Assembly: GCA_019695175.1 (NCBI GenBank)
Contig: JAIBAM010000005.1
Location: forward strand, 1 to 64,000
Length of the DNA stretch: 64,000 nucleotides
Direction of reading: 5' to 3'
Source of the DNA: Bdellovibrionales bacterium
GTDB lineage: Bacteria; Bdellovibrionota; Bdellovibrionia; Bdellovibrionales; UBA1609
The position numbers and the translations under genes are program-made. The notes beneath the pieces were generated by a model. That model was given only the letters and a program-made list of their open reading frames with translations. It had not been told where the DNA came from and made no database searches. Each line of letters opens with the position of its first letter. The first letter of the stretch is position 1. Positions 55,929 through 64,000 of this stretch are shown piece after piece.

Positions 55929-57944
55929 ATGGTGAATTACAGTGTATTTGATGCTTTATTTGATTCGGTTTTTATCATCGATGAAAACCGCAAAATTATT
56001 TATTGCAATGAAACAGCCGCACATCTCTCCCATTCTTCTGTAAAAAGACTTTCTCGAGGAGTGATTTTTTCAGATCTCTTTAACATGAGTGAACCCAATT
56101 TGTTTCCATTATCAGGTGGTCCCATCGGACGAGAAAAGGCCTCTCCCCTTCAAGAAGTTATCTATGAAATAAAGGACCCGAGTTTAATCAAATCGACGAC
56201 CTCTCTCGAAGCTTCCAGACCTTCCAAAGGTAAAGTGCAAATTACGATTCAACCTTTTGTTGAAGGAAGCGTTAAAAGATGGACAGTAGTTCTGCGTGAT
56301 GTGACTTTAGAGGAAACACTCCACCATAAATACCAAGGACAACTGGCTCTTAGGGAAAAATATATCGCTGAACTGCAAGAGGCTAAAATCAAATTGGAAG
56401 ACTATTCGAACAACTTAGCTGAAAAAGTGGCGGAACGAACTTTTGAACTGCAAAATGCCAATCATCGCCTCAACGCAGTCATGAACAGCCTAGGTCAGGG
56501 TTTTTTAATTATTGATAAAAAAGGGATCTGTTCAGACCTCTACACCAAAGCCTGTTTGGAAGTTTTAGAAAAGGATCCATCACATAAACCTATAGGGGAC
56601 GTCTTAAATTTATCCTCCAAAGAAAGGGATCAATTTAATATGTGGATGCAGGCTGTTTTTTCTGAATCATTACCTTTTGAAGACCTGGCCACACTAGCCC
56701 CTGATAATTATAAACACACAAGAGGGGAAAGGATAACACTTCACTTTTTTCCTTTACGTGACGATCAAAAAAGTATCCAACATATTGTTCTTGTTGCCAC
56801 AAATCGAACCAGCGAATTTTTAGCAAAAGAAGCCTTAAGCAAAGAACAAAATCACGGGGCCATGATTTTAAAAATGGTAAAGTATCGACAAAAATTCACT
56901 GCCTTTATAAATTCAATCGACAAAGAAATAACAAGTATCCACAATCAAATCAAAAACAAATTTATTCTTCCAAATGAAGTAAATAATATATATAGATATT
57001 TACACACTATCGAAGGGGAGGCTGGTTTGTACTCTTTAGAAGAAATTCGAGAGTGTTGTCGTCAGATACAAACCTTTATGGAACCATGGCGTCAAGGAGA
57101 TTCCCGCGAATCCAACATTCTTCTCCCCAAAGTTCTAGTGGAATTGGAAAAAATTAAAAAATACCTAAAAGAATTTCGTATAGAAAACACCGACTTACTC
57201 AATTTGATTTCGAATCAACAAGAGAACTCCCTTGAAATTTCTTTAGACCACGTTCTTGCCTTTGGCAAACTTTTACAAGACCCTAGGCTACCGTTGGAAC
57301 TTCAAACTCAATTTTTAACAACTATTTTAAAACAACCAATTCTTCCTTGCTTAAAATTTTTAGATGATGTGGCTCAACAGGTGGCAACAACCCAAAATAA
57401 AAAACTTTATCCTATTTATTACAGTTGTGAAAATGTTTACATCACTCCTAAAATATACGATGCTTTATTAGCATCACTAGTTCATGCCATTCGCAATGCC
57501 GTCGATCATGGTATTGAACCCCCCGAAGTAAGAAAATCCAGCGGAAAAGAAGAAATGGGAACAATAAGAATAAACTGTACCAACACTTTTTATGAGGGTC
57601 AGCCTTGGATTCAAATACAAATTTCAGATGATGGCTCAGGAATCGATGTTCAAAAAATTAGAAACCTGCTCCCAATTAAATTTCCCACAATGAATTTAAC
57701 ATCATTGAGTGATTTTGAAATTTTACAAACTGTCTTCCTTCCAGGGTTTTCCAGTCGAGAACAGGTCAGTCAATTTTCAGGTCGTGGCGTTGGCTTAGAT
57801 GCTGTCAAGTCAGAAGTGGAACTCTTAAAAGGGAATATTCAAATGGATTCAAAGCCAAATAATGGTTCGGTGCTCACGATAAACATCCCTAAAATTACAA
57901 AAATAGAAAATCTGGAAAATAAATTAAAATTAATGTCAGCTTAA
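55929..57944 (+). CDS. CheA-like hybrid of PAS, Hpt and HATPase, without CheW domain
   Basis: The 671-aa product has a PAS domain (about 5-125), a coiled coil (about 130-185), a second PAS-like domain (about 185-295), an Hpt domain with His359 in LHTIEGEAG (about 310-420), and a CheA-type ATPase (about 490-665; N-box HAIRNAVDHGIEPPEVR, G1 DDGSGID, G2 GRGVGLDAV). It has no P5/CheW domain, so it cannot join chemoreceptor arrays in the usual way, and it has no membrane segment. It should pass phosphate to a receiver such as the next gene's product. It follows the STAS gene by 12 bases. Confidence 0.85.
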   Translation: MVNYSVFDALFDSVFIIDENRKIIYCNETAAHLSHSSVKRLSRGVIFSDLFNMSEPNLFPLSGGPIGREKASPLQEVIYEIKDPSLIKSTTSLEASRPSKGKVQITIQPFVEGSVKRWTVVLRDVTLEETLHHKYQGQLALREKYIAELQEAKIKLEDYSNNLAEKVAERTFELQNANHRLNAVMNSLGQGFLIIDKKGICSDLYTKACLEVLEKDPSHKPIGDVLNLSSKERDQFNMWMQAVFSESLPFEDLATLAPDNYKHTRGERITLHFFPLRDDQKSIQHIVLVATNRTSEFLAKEALSKEQNHGAMILKMVKYRQKFTAFINSIDKEITSIHNQIKNKFILPNEVNNIYRYLHTIEGEAGLYSLEEIRECCRQIQTFMEPWRQGDSRESNILLPKVLVELEKIKKYLKEFRIENTDLLNLISNQQENSLEISLDHVLAFGKLLQDPRLPLELQTQFLTTILKQPILPCLKFLDDVAQQVATTQNKKLYPIYYSCENVYITPKIYDALLASLVHAIRNAVDHGIEPPEVRKSSGKEEMGTIRINCTNTFYEGQPWIQIQISDDGSGIDVQKIRNLLPIKFPTMNLTSLSDFEILQTVFLPGFSSREQVSQFSGRGVGLDAVKSEVELLKGNIQMDSKPNNGSVLTINIPKITKIENLENKLKLMSA

Positions 57945-58021
57945 TTTTAATTTAGAGTTTGCATCAAAGATGCTGTGTCAGTCGAATCGAACCTACGGTC
58001 AGAACTCATTCATATTGTTTG

Positions 58022-58051
58022 TTGACTCTTCTTCGGCTTACTTAACATACT
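58022..58051 (+). promoter_or_regulatory. Possible promoter before the CheY-like gene
   Basis: TTGACT (58022-58027) and CATACT (58046-58051) are separated by 18 bases in the 160-base gap before the receiver gene. The pair resembles a sigma-70-type promoter, but the -10 match is weak. The gap itself suggests the receiver genes can be read apart from the upstream kinase. Confidence 0.25.
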
Positions 58052-58104
58052 TAAGTAGTGACGTAGAGCCCTAGAATCTCAATAGAATTAAAACGGAGAA
58101 TTCC

Positions 58105-58521
58105 ATGTTCCGCAGTGACACCCATATTTTGGTAGTAGATGACTCAATTAATATTCGACGAATCGTTGTGGATCACTTACAAAAATTAGGATTTTCAAAA
58201 ATAGTGGCTGCAGAAAACACGGCGGAAGCTTTAGAAAAATTAAAATCCTACAAACAGTCTGGTTCACCCATTCAACTTGTACTTTCAGATCTGAATATGC
58301 CTGGACCCTCAGGTCTTGATTTTTTAAAAGAAGTTCGTAAAGATCCACAATATCAAGCTCTCCCCTTCATTTTAATCACCACTGAAAGCGAAAAAGGTGC
58401 CGTCATTGAAGCAGCGGTTAACGGCGTGAGCGGATATATTGTAAAACCATTTAATGCGGACACTCTTACCAAACGCCTCAAAGAAGCCTACCGCAAACAC
58501 TACCCAGAGGGTTTGAATTAG
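58105..58521 (+). CDS. CheY-like single-domain response regulator
   Basis: The 138-aa product is one receiver domain with the acid pair in ILVVDDSINIRRI, the phospho-acceptor Asp in LVLSDLNMPGPSG, the Thr in ILITTES and the Lys in YIVKPFNADTL. There is no output domain, so it acts by binding a partner or by relaying phosphate. GGAG precedes the ATG. It follows the CheA-like kinase (His359 Hpt) by 160 bases and precedes the REC-DUF4388 gene by 56, so a kinase to CheY to effector chain is likely. Confidence 0.92.
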   Translation: MFRSDTHILVVDDSINIRRIVVDHLQKLGFSKIVAAENTAEALEKLKSYKQSGSPIQLVLSDLNMPGPSGLDFLKEVRKDPQYQALPFILITTESEKGAVIEAAVNGVSGYIVKPFNADTLTKRLKEAYRKHYPEGLN

Positions 58522-58577
58522 GACTCCATCCGAAGGTCTTGTAACAAATCAAGCTTAAGAATCCGATAAGTCGAGGT

Positions 58578-60497
58578 ATGAAAAAGAGCCAAATCAATAT
58601 TCTCGTTGTCGATGATGATGTTTCCTTTCGTCATGCCATGATTGAAGCGATTCAAAAGTTTGGTTATCGTGTAACAACCTCCGCTCGGGCGGATGAAGCG
58701 CTTAATTTAGTTAAGATAAAACACTTCCATGCTGCTATCATTGATTGCATGCTCCCCAAGATGAATGGAGTGGAGTTAGCACAAGAGATAAGAAAGACCA
58801 GTTTTTCCCAGTCGCCGATTATTTTAACCAGTGGAATATTTAAAGATAAAACCTTCATGACTGAGTCTTTAGAAAAAACTCAGGCAGTTCATTTTTTAGC
58901 CAAACCATTTCATCTCACTGAACTTAAAAATACCTTTGATGAACAGTTTAAAGAAAGTCTATCAAGAGAAAATGTTTCACTTCACGTTCTGGTGACTAAA
59001 TCATTCACTTCACAACGTGAACGGATTAAGGTCATTGAGGGTTTAGAAAAAATTAAAGGCTTTGATTTACCTTTTGTAATTTGTGTTCTTTTGGAAGCCA
59101 AATCATCTGGGTATCTAAATATCGCCACCGAAACCAATAAGCTTTTTGGAGTCACAGTACAGCAGGGAAAAATCACCGCTGTTGACGGCAATGACAGTGA
59201 AAAAAATCTTATTGAACTTCTTAAATCAAAGGGTCATTTAACATCTGAAGAAGTTCAGCAGGTAATGAAAGCTCCTCCAAAGGGGGATCTTCTCACTTAT
59301 TTTGTAGAACAACAATTCATCAGTCCCCACTTGATCACATCCCTTCGTAAAGAACAAATATTGAGTGATTTAAATAGTCTTTTTAATAATGAAAGTATTA
59401 AAATAAATTTTGTTGCAGGAAGAACCAAACCATCTGCACTCAACATGAGTTTAGAAGAGTTGACTCCATTGTTTCACGATGTCATTGAGAAGAACGTTCC
59501 GGCCCACCATATCCAAAGTTTCTACAATGAATGGCTTGAAAACCCTATTTTAACCAATTCGGAGTTAACAGAAAGTTCCGCTATTTTTCAAATGTCCTTA
59601 TTTAAAAAATTACCCGATCTTCATCATTTTCTTAATGAACACTTGGTTATGGATGAAATTTGTAAAAGAGGTTCTTTTGAAAAAAACCTATTTTTGAAGG
59701 CCATACATTTACTCTCTTTTTTAAAACTTATATCCTTTGATGATGTAAAAAAATCCAAACAAGTTTTTGAATATGGCGAAAGAATGCAGCAGTTATTCCA
59801 AGATATTAAAATTCTAAATCCGTTCCAAATTTTTAATTATTTTGGCGCTAGTAAAGAAGGAAAGGAACAAGAAGTAGAAAGAATTTTTAAAGACTTTGCA
59901 AAAGCAAACCATCCAGATCTTCTCGACAAAACAACAAGCGAAGAGACCAAAAAAATTGTCACCCAGGTTTATTCTATTGTAAGTCAAGCCTATGATGTGC
60001 TCATCAATGAGGACAAGCGAACTAAACTTATAAATGAAATTCAGCAAAAGGATGCGAAAGCTCAAATTCAAGCCGAAAGCTTGGCCGAGGAAGCCACTCT
60101 AAAACTACGTAATGGTAAGACCGTGGATGCACTCAGTTTAGCTAAAAAAGCTTTCAATTTAAATCAAAGTAAAAACATCAAAATCACTTACGCTTGGGCC
60201 ACTCTTAAATCCACAACTGATTCCCAAACCCTCACCGAAATAAATACCCTGTTAGAAACTATACCCCATGAAGAAAGGAGAACGGCCAATTATCACTTTG
60301 TTCAAGGCTTATTAAAAAAAGCATTGGGTGATCCGAAAGGAGCCTTGATTCAATTTGATAAGGCCATCGCCTTAGATCCCAATGCCCTAGAAGTCCGAAG
60401 AGAAAAAACGCTTATTTCTAGCTCCAATCAAAAACTAGATCTTTTCAAATCTGATCTTTCTGAACTTATGGGTGGACTTTTTAAGCGAAACAGATGA
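58578..60497 (+). CDS. REC-DUF4388-J-domain-TPR effector protein
   Basis: The 639-aa product has a receiver (about 3-120; VVDDDVSF, phospho-Asp in AAIIDCMLPKMNG, LAKPF), a DUF4388/PATAN-like region (about 150-330, with SGYLNIATETNKLFGVTVQQ), a helical middle, a J-like domain (about 413-480, with the HPD motif in KANHPDLL) and TPR repeats (about 490-620, NYHFVQGLLKKALGDPKGAL). The HPD motif of J-domains stimulates DnaK-type ATPases. A receiver joined to a J-domain is unusual. GTCGAGGT lies before the ATG. Confidence 0.82.
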   Translation: MKKSQINILVVDDDVSFRHAMIEAIQKFGYRVTTSARADEALNLVKIKHFHAAIIDCMLPKMNGVELAQEIRKTSFSQSPIILTSGIFKDKTFMTESLEKTQAVHFLAKPFHLTELKNTFDEQFKESLSRENVSLHVLVTKSFTSQRERIKVIEGLEKIKGFDLPFVICVLLEAKSSGYLNIATETNKLFGVTVQQGKITAVDGNDSEKNLIELLKSKGHLTSEEVQQVMKAPPKGDLLTYFVEQQFISPHLITSLRKEQILSDLNSLFNNESIKINFVAGRTKPSALNMSLEELTPLFHDVIEKNVPAHHIQSFYNEWLENPILTNSELTESSAIFQMSLFKKLPDLHHFLNEHLVMDEICKRGSFEKNLFLKAIHLLSFLKLISFDDVKKSKQVFEYGERMQQLFQDIKILNPFQIFNYFGASKEGKEQEVERIFKDFAKANHPDLLDKTTSEETKKIVTQVYSIVSQAYDVLINEDKRTKLINEIQQKDAKAQIQAESLAEEATLKLRNGKTVDALSLAKKAFNLNQSKNIKITYAWATLKSTTDSQTLTEINTLLETIPHEERRTANYHFVQGLLKKALGDPKGALIQFDKAIALDPNALEVRREKTLISSSNQKLDLFKSDLSELMGGLFKRNR

Positions 60498-60627
60498 TTT
60501 GCATTTTAGCCCAAAAAATGTCATTCAAGTTACAGTTTCAATGTTTTAACCATTAAACCACCAATTGTGCGAAATAAACATTGCCATATCATCGAATCAG
60601 AGCGCCCTATTGAAACAGGAGGGGAAA

Positions 60628-61506
60628 ATGTTCCAAGTTTTAATTCAGTTTATATTCTCATTTATATTACTTCAATTCTCACCAACATCCCTCCACGCAG
60701 AAGAAAATTTGCCTTTGGTCAAAGGAAAGTATTTTCAACGAATCCTTTTTGTTGTTTTTGAAAACACCAACTATGACAAAGCGTTAAAGCAACCTTTTTT
60801 TAACTCATTAGCCAAAAATGGGGTTCTTTTTTCTAATTTTCATGCCATCATCCATCCTTCCCAAGGTAATTACATTGCTCTCACTTCCGGTGACGGTAGT
60901 ATTAATCATGATAACAATGTTGATCTCGATCTTAAAAATATCGTGGATTTACTCGAAGGCCAAAAAATTTCTTGGAAAGTTTATGCGGAAGGATTCCCCG
61001 GCAATTGTTTTGCAGGCGCTAAAATGGGTCGCTATGTAAGAAAACATAATCCATTTATAAGCTATAATAATGTGCGCAATAATCCCAAACGTTGCGAAAA
61101 TATTGTAGACGCAACTCATTTTACAAAAGATGTTACAAAAAACCTACCTCAGTATTCTTTTTATATTCCTGATCTTGATAATGATGGCCACGACACCGGA
61201 GTTAAATACGCGGATCAATGGTACAACGAAAAATTTTCCAATTATTTCAATAATAAAACTTTAATGAAGGACACCCTCATTGTAACACTTTTTGATGAAA
61301 GTTCTCGTGGACCCAATGATACCAATCAAATTTTTGTGAGCTTTAATGGAGGAAACATAAAACCAGGAGTGGTTCTCAAAGAAAAATTTGATACTTTTAG
61401 TTTATTAAAAATGGTGCAAGAGAACTGGAATCTTGGTTCCCTGACAAACAAAGTTCGCGACGCGTACCCAATTCCACTCTCTACTATTTTTACCCCTGAG
61501 GAATAA
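60628..61506 (+). CDS. Secreted phosphoesterase family protein (acid phosphatase/phospholipase C-like)
   Basis: The 292-aa product has a signal peptide (QVLIQFIFSFILLQFSPTSL-HA-EE) and an alkaline-phosphatase-fold phosphoesterase domain of the PF04185 type: ILFVVFENTNYDKAL, HPSQGNYIALTSG, IPDLDNDGHDTGV and LIVTLFDESS. Members cleave phosphate esters or phospholipids outside the cytoplasm. The ATG at 60628 is chosen because AGGAGGGG directly precedes it; the frame is open 21 codons upstream but those residues would spoil the signal peptide. It may help digest nucleotides or lipids from prey or surroundings. Confidence 0.85.
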   Translation: MFQVLIQFIFSFILLQFSPTSLHAEENLPLVKGKYFQRILFVVFENTNYDKALKQPFFNSLAKNGVLFSNFHAIIHPSQGNYIALTSGDGSINHDNNVDLDLKNIVDLLEGQKISWKVYAEGFPGNCFAGAKMGRYVRKHNPFISYNNVRNNPKRCENIVDATHFTKDVTKNLPQYSFYIPDLDNDGHDTGVKYADQWYNEKFSNYFNNKTLMKDTLIVTLFDESSRGPNDTNQIFVSFNGGNIKPGVVLKEKFDTFSLLKMVQENWNLGSLTNKVRDAYPIPLSTIFTPEE

Positions 61507-61524
61507 CTATCAGAGGAATAACAG

Positions 61525-61564
61525 TCATCAGTTAAGACCCTTTATGAAAATTCTGAACTGATGA
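61525..61564. terminator. Weak hairpin between the phosphoesterase gene and menH
   Basis: TCATCAGTT (61525-61533) and AACTGATGA (61556-61564) can pair over a 22-base loop in the convergent gap. No U-tract follows, so it is at best a weak terminator or a pause site serving both strands. Confidence 0.25.
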
Positions 61565-61700
61565 TTGAGGGTTTACTGAACTGCAATATTCTTATGACAA
61601 ACTTTCTAATCAACAGCTTTGTACAAAAACCAATCTAGTACTTCCAAGTGCTTATCGCAATTTTATTTCATCGGACTTAAATCTCTCATTGAGAGCCCTC

Positions 61701-62468
61701 TCAAAGCCTATTCAAAGATAAAAAATTTACGATTTGACTCTCATCCGTCATGAGTATTCTATGTCCTGAATTTGGAAAAGTTAGATAGTCTCCAGGAATA
61801 CCTATTCGTTCCATTTGTTTTTTTATTTCCATATACTTGGTATCTTTTTCTCCAAAACCCCAGATCCAATGGGGCTGGGACATCTTTGTTAGATCTTCAA
61901 GCGAAAACAAATGCTGAGTTAACGACCATTGGGAAAAAGCCTGAGCCCATAATCTTCGTGAATTAGCATTAAAAGAAACTTTCAACTCTTCTAAAAAAAT
62001 ATCTTTTGCCACGGGGGATTCATTTAAAAAAATGTCTTGTTCATTCCACATTTCAATGATTTTTCGAGGGGACGATTCCTCTAAAAATATTTTTTCCCAT
62101 TTTTTTTCCCAAACTTTTCTCTCTTCTCTTGACTTTAAAAATCCTGGATTGGTAGACAACAAAACAACATTGTTAAATAAATTATGATTATAAAAAAGTG
62201 CATTCAACGCCAATCTTCCACCCAACGAATACCCCAAAATAGAAACTTTTTTTGTGCCAAAATGTTGCCTTATAATTTCAACTAAATTCTCACACCATTT
62301 TTCCCAAGAAAAATCTGACGACAAAGGCCCAACATCAAACAAATCGGGAACCAACCAATCTGTATCAATTCCCTTTTGATTGAGTTTCTTTTCAATGTTT
62401 CTCCAATGCAAAGGCGACCCTAAAAAACCATGCAAAGCTACAGCACAGAATTTACTTATTTCTTCCAT
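61701..62468 (-). CDS. menH: MenH-like alpha/beta hydrolase of menaquinone synthesis
   Basis: The 255-aa product should remove pyruvate from the MenD product (SHCHC synthase). It shows the oxyanion motif LHGFLGSPLHWRN, the nucleophile LGYSLGGRLALNAL and the C-terminal His in PNSGHRILM. The ATG at 62468 overlaps the menD stop by 13 bases; a TTG seven codons earlier is an alternative. The coupling to menD makes MenH much more likely than a general hydrolase. Confidence 0.88.
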   Translation of the reverse strand: MEEISKFCAVALHGFLGSPLHWRNIEKKLNQKGIDTDWLVPDLFDVGPLSSDFSWEKWCENLVEIIRQHFGTKKVSILGYSLGGRLALNALFYNHNLFNNVVLLSTNPGFLKSREERKVWEKKWEKIFLEESSPRKIIEMWNEQDIFLNESPVAKDIFLEELKVSFNANSRRLWAQAFSQWSLTQHLFSLEDLTKMSQPHWIWGFGEKDTKYMEIKKQMERIGIPGDYLTFPNSGHRILMTDESQIVNFLSLNRL

Positions 62469-64000
62469 AAAAGTTCCCACTCTTTCCAAAACAACCTGGT
62501 TTGTTGAACATCGGGCAAAAGTTCAACGACCAAAGGACCTAAGGTTGACTCTATATTCTGCAAATGTTGAGAATTTTTTACAGCTATATATTCCATTCCC
62601 CACATTTTGGCCCAATATTCAAATTGAAGCGCATGATGGTTTTCCAAAACGGGTTGGGCAAACATACGTTCAAAAATTTTTCCCCCATAATTATTAATAA
62701 CTACAATGCGATAGGGGGCTTTTTTTATTTCCCTGAGAACCCAAGGAGCACTTAAATTATACAGCGTCGTCAAATCCCCCAGAATAGCCCAATGACCTTG
62801 GGCCCTTGCTTCGGAAAAACCAAAAAAAGTCGATAACTGACCATCAATTCCATTGGCTCCACGATTGCCCTCGTACCACCATGAAAAATCTGATTCAGTC
62901 ATCAAGTCCCACTCACGTATGGGTAAACTATTACCTAAATATACTTGAGCCGCCTTGGGAATCACCTGACTCAGAGAACGGCATAAGACAGGTTCAGCAA
63001 GAGGATATTGTGCGCAGAGACTCTTTAAAGACTCCATAAACTTCTCGTCTTGAGTCTTCAACTTTTGTTTAAGACCGTTCTCATTATTTTTTTGAAAACC
63101 CCTCTCGTTGAAAAAATGAAGGAAGGGAAGAAGTTGGTCAAAGTTCAACAACCATTGATTTTTTCGATCTTTGCTTAAGCCAGAAAAGGGGAGATGGGAA
63201 AAACTCAAAACCGGAACATAGTTGAGCAACTTTTCTAAATCCCGCCACAGTCGAACTGTCGGCACCCCTCCAATCCTAATCACGCTCGAGAAGTGTTTAT
63301 TTAAAACGGTCCATTTGAGCGTTAACTCCCCAGCCTGAATTTGGTTTTGCTTTATCTGTGGACAATTTTTTAAATTGGATAAAGACTCAGCATAAAAAGA
63401 AAGGTGAGTTTTTTTTAAAAAATCAATCGCCTTTTTTCTTAAATCAAGTGGCAAAGGCCCAATGATTACAAGGGGATTGGAAAGACTTTCATGAACCTGA
63501 GCCATCGCTCTAAAACAACTTAAACTCTCAGAATTTATTGATTGAAAAGTTTCGCTTGATTCTTGTATCAAAAACTCTTTTTTTTCTAAAAAATCTTTAT
63601 TTTCTTTAGCTATTTTTTGATTTAGAATAGAATTTGTTTTTTCACAAAACTCATTCTTTGAAATGTCCTTTTTATAAAATTCTTTTAATTCACTGAGTTC
63701 AGGCTCTTCCAAACAAATATTTATATGCACAGGAAGGGATGGAAAATCATTTAAAGAAGAAAAAGATTGTGAAACCCTATCCAAAATTTCCGCGGTGGAA
63801 AACAGGGGGTTCCCCTGGTCTGTCCACTCTAAGTCCATGGTCCTCCCTGCATAATGAGAAAAAATTCCCACTTGTTCAATGGCCTGGGGTGCCCCCGTAT
63901 TACGGAAACGGGACGGTCTATCTGCAGTGATTAACAAAAGTTTTAAACCAGAATAATAAGCTTCAATCGTTGCAGGTATTAGTTCTGCGGCTGCTGTTCC
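62456..64000 (-). CDS. menD: MenD, SEPHCHC synthase (partial: N-terminus beyond window)
   Basis: The minus-strand frame is open to the window edge, so the first 60 or so of about 580 residues are missing; 514 are visible. This thiamine-diphosphate enzyme joins 2-oxoglutarate to isochorismate in menaquinone synthesis. Visible family marks are GTAAAELIPATIEAYYSGLK and LLITADRPSRFRNTGAPQAI, and the thiamine-diphosphate region GDLTTLYNLSAPWVLREI with VVINNYGGKIFERM. It is coupled to menH by a 13-base overlap. Menaquinone would serve as respiratory quinone. Confidence 0.93.
   Translation of the reverse strand, partial: GTAAAELIPATIEAYYSGLKLLLITADRPSRFRNTGAPQAIEQVGIFSHYAGRTMDLEWTDQGNPLFSTAEILDRVSQSFSSLNDFPSLPVHINICLEEPELSELKEFYKKDISKNEFCEKTNSILNQKIAKENKDFLEKKEFLIQESSETFQSINSESLSCFRAMAQVHESLSNPLVIIGPLPLDLRKKAIDFLKKTHLSFYAESLSNLKNCPQIKQNQIQAGELTLKWTVLNKHFSSVIRIGGVPTVRLWRDLEKLLNYVPVLSFSHLPFSGLSKDRKNQWLLNFDQLLPFLHFFNERGFQKNNENGLKQKLKTQDEKFMESLKSLCAQYPLAEPVLCRSLSQVIPKAAQVYLGNSLPIREWDLMTESDFSWWYEGNRGANGIDGQLSTFFGFSEARAQGHWAILGDLTTLYNLSAPWVLREIKKAPYRIVVINNYGGKIFERMFAQPVLENHHALQFEYWAKMWGMEYIAVKNSQHLQNIESTLGPLVVELLPDVQQTRLFWKEWELLWKK

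Noticed and set aside
1-64000. CRISPR array, tRNA, rRNA or classical defence island
   Set aside because: No regularly spaced repeats, no tRNA-like cloverleaf in the small gaps and no cas, restriction or toxin-antitoxin genes were seen.

Overview
The window comes from an AT-rich Gram-negative bacterium, most likely a Bdellovibrio-like member of the Bdellovibrionota. The main pointers are a complete one-operon Agl/Glt-type gliding motility machine, many secreted or outer-membrane proteins of no known family, FHA, PEGA-kinase, DUF4388 and SpoIIE signalling proteins, and pathways for burning amino acids (leucine and tyrosine). This placement is inferred from gene content; no rRNA or tRNA gene is present to test it.

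Region 1 (1-4.9 kb) looks accessory: the tail of an IS3-family transposase, two possible IS ends, a DKNYY-repeat membrane protein, and two related secreted proteins of unknown family. The second is split by a triplicated 20-bp repeat that shifts the frame. Region 2 (4.9-21.2 kb) is mixed housekeeping and envelope: a DUF3015/DUF4105 pair, two alpha/beta hydrolases, an SOS-type umuDC operon, a Ser/Thr kinase with PEGA domains followed by a long-chain acyl-CoA ligase, coaE, two related PorV/FadL-like outer-membrane proteins around a lipoprotein, and a TonB-like protein.

Region 3 (21.4-33.9 kb) is centred on a minus-strand operon of ten tightly spaced genes: two outer-membrane barrels, two TPR proteins (528 and 1062 aa), a smaller TPR protein, a small secreted protein, an FHA-TM-TonB-like protein, one TolQ/MotA-type and two TolR/ExbD-type motor subunits. 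This matches the parts list of the Myxococcus Glt/Agl trans-envelope gliding motor. A protein with two GYF_2 domains and a PilZ domain converges on it, 9 bp away, and may be its control element. Region 4 (34-47.6 kb) holds a TPMT-like methyltransferase, a leucine-degradation operon with a methylcrotonyl-CoA carboxylase split into three subunit genes, a HAD 5'-nucleotidase, and tyrosine catabolism (hppD-hmgA) coupled to ribD.

Region 5 (47.7-60.5 kb) is a signalling block. A 1143-aa FecR protein with about eight Fn3-like repeats is divergent from a six-gene series: membrane SpoIIE phosphatase, GHKL ATPase, STAS protein, CheA-like Hpt kinase without a CheW domain, CheY-like receiver, and a REC-DUF4388-J-domain-TPR protein. 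Together they look like a partner-switching module joined to a phosphorelay, and this is the best candidate in the window for an undescribed system. Region 6 (60.6-64 kb) has a secreted phosphoesterase and the menH-menD pair, with menD cut by the window edge.
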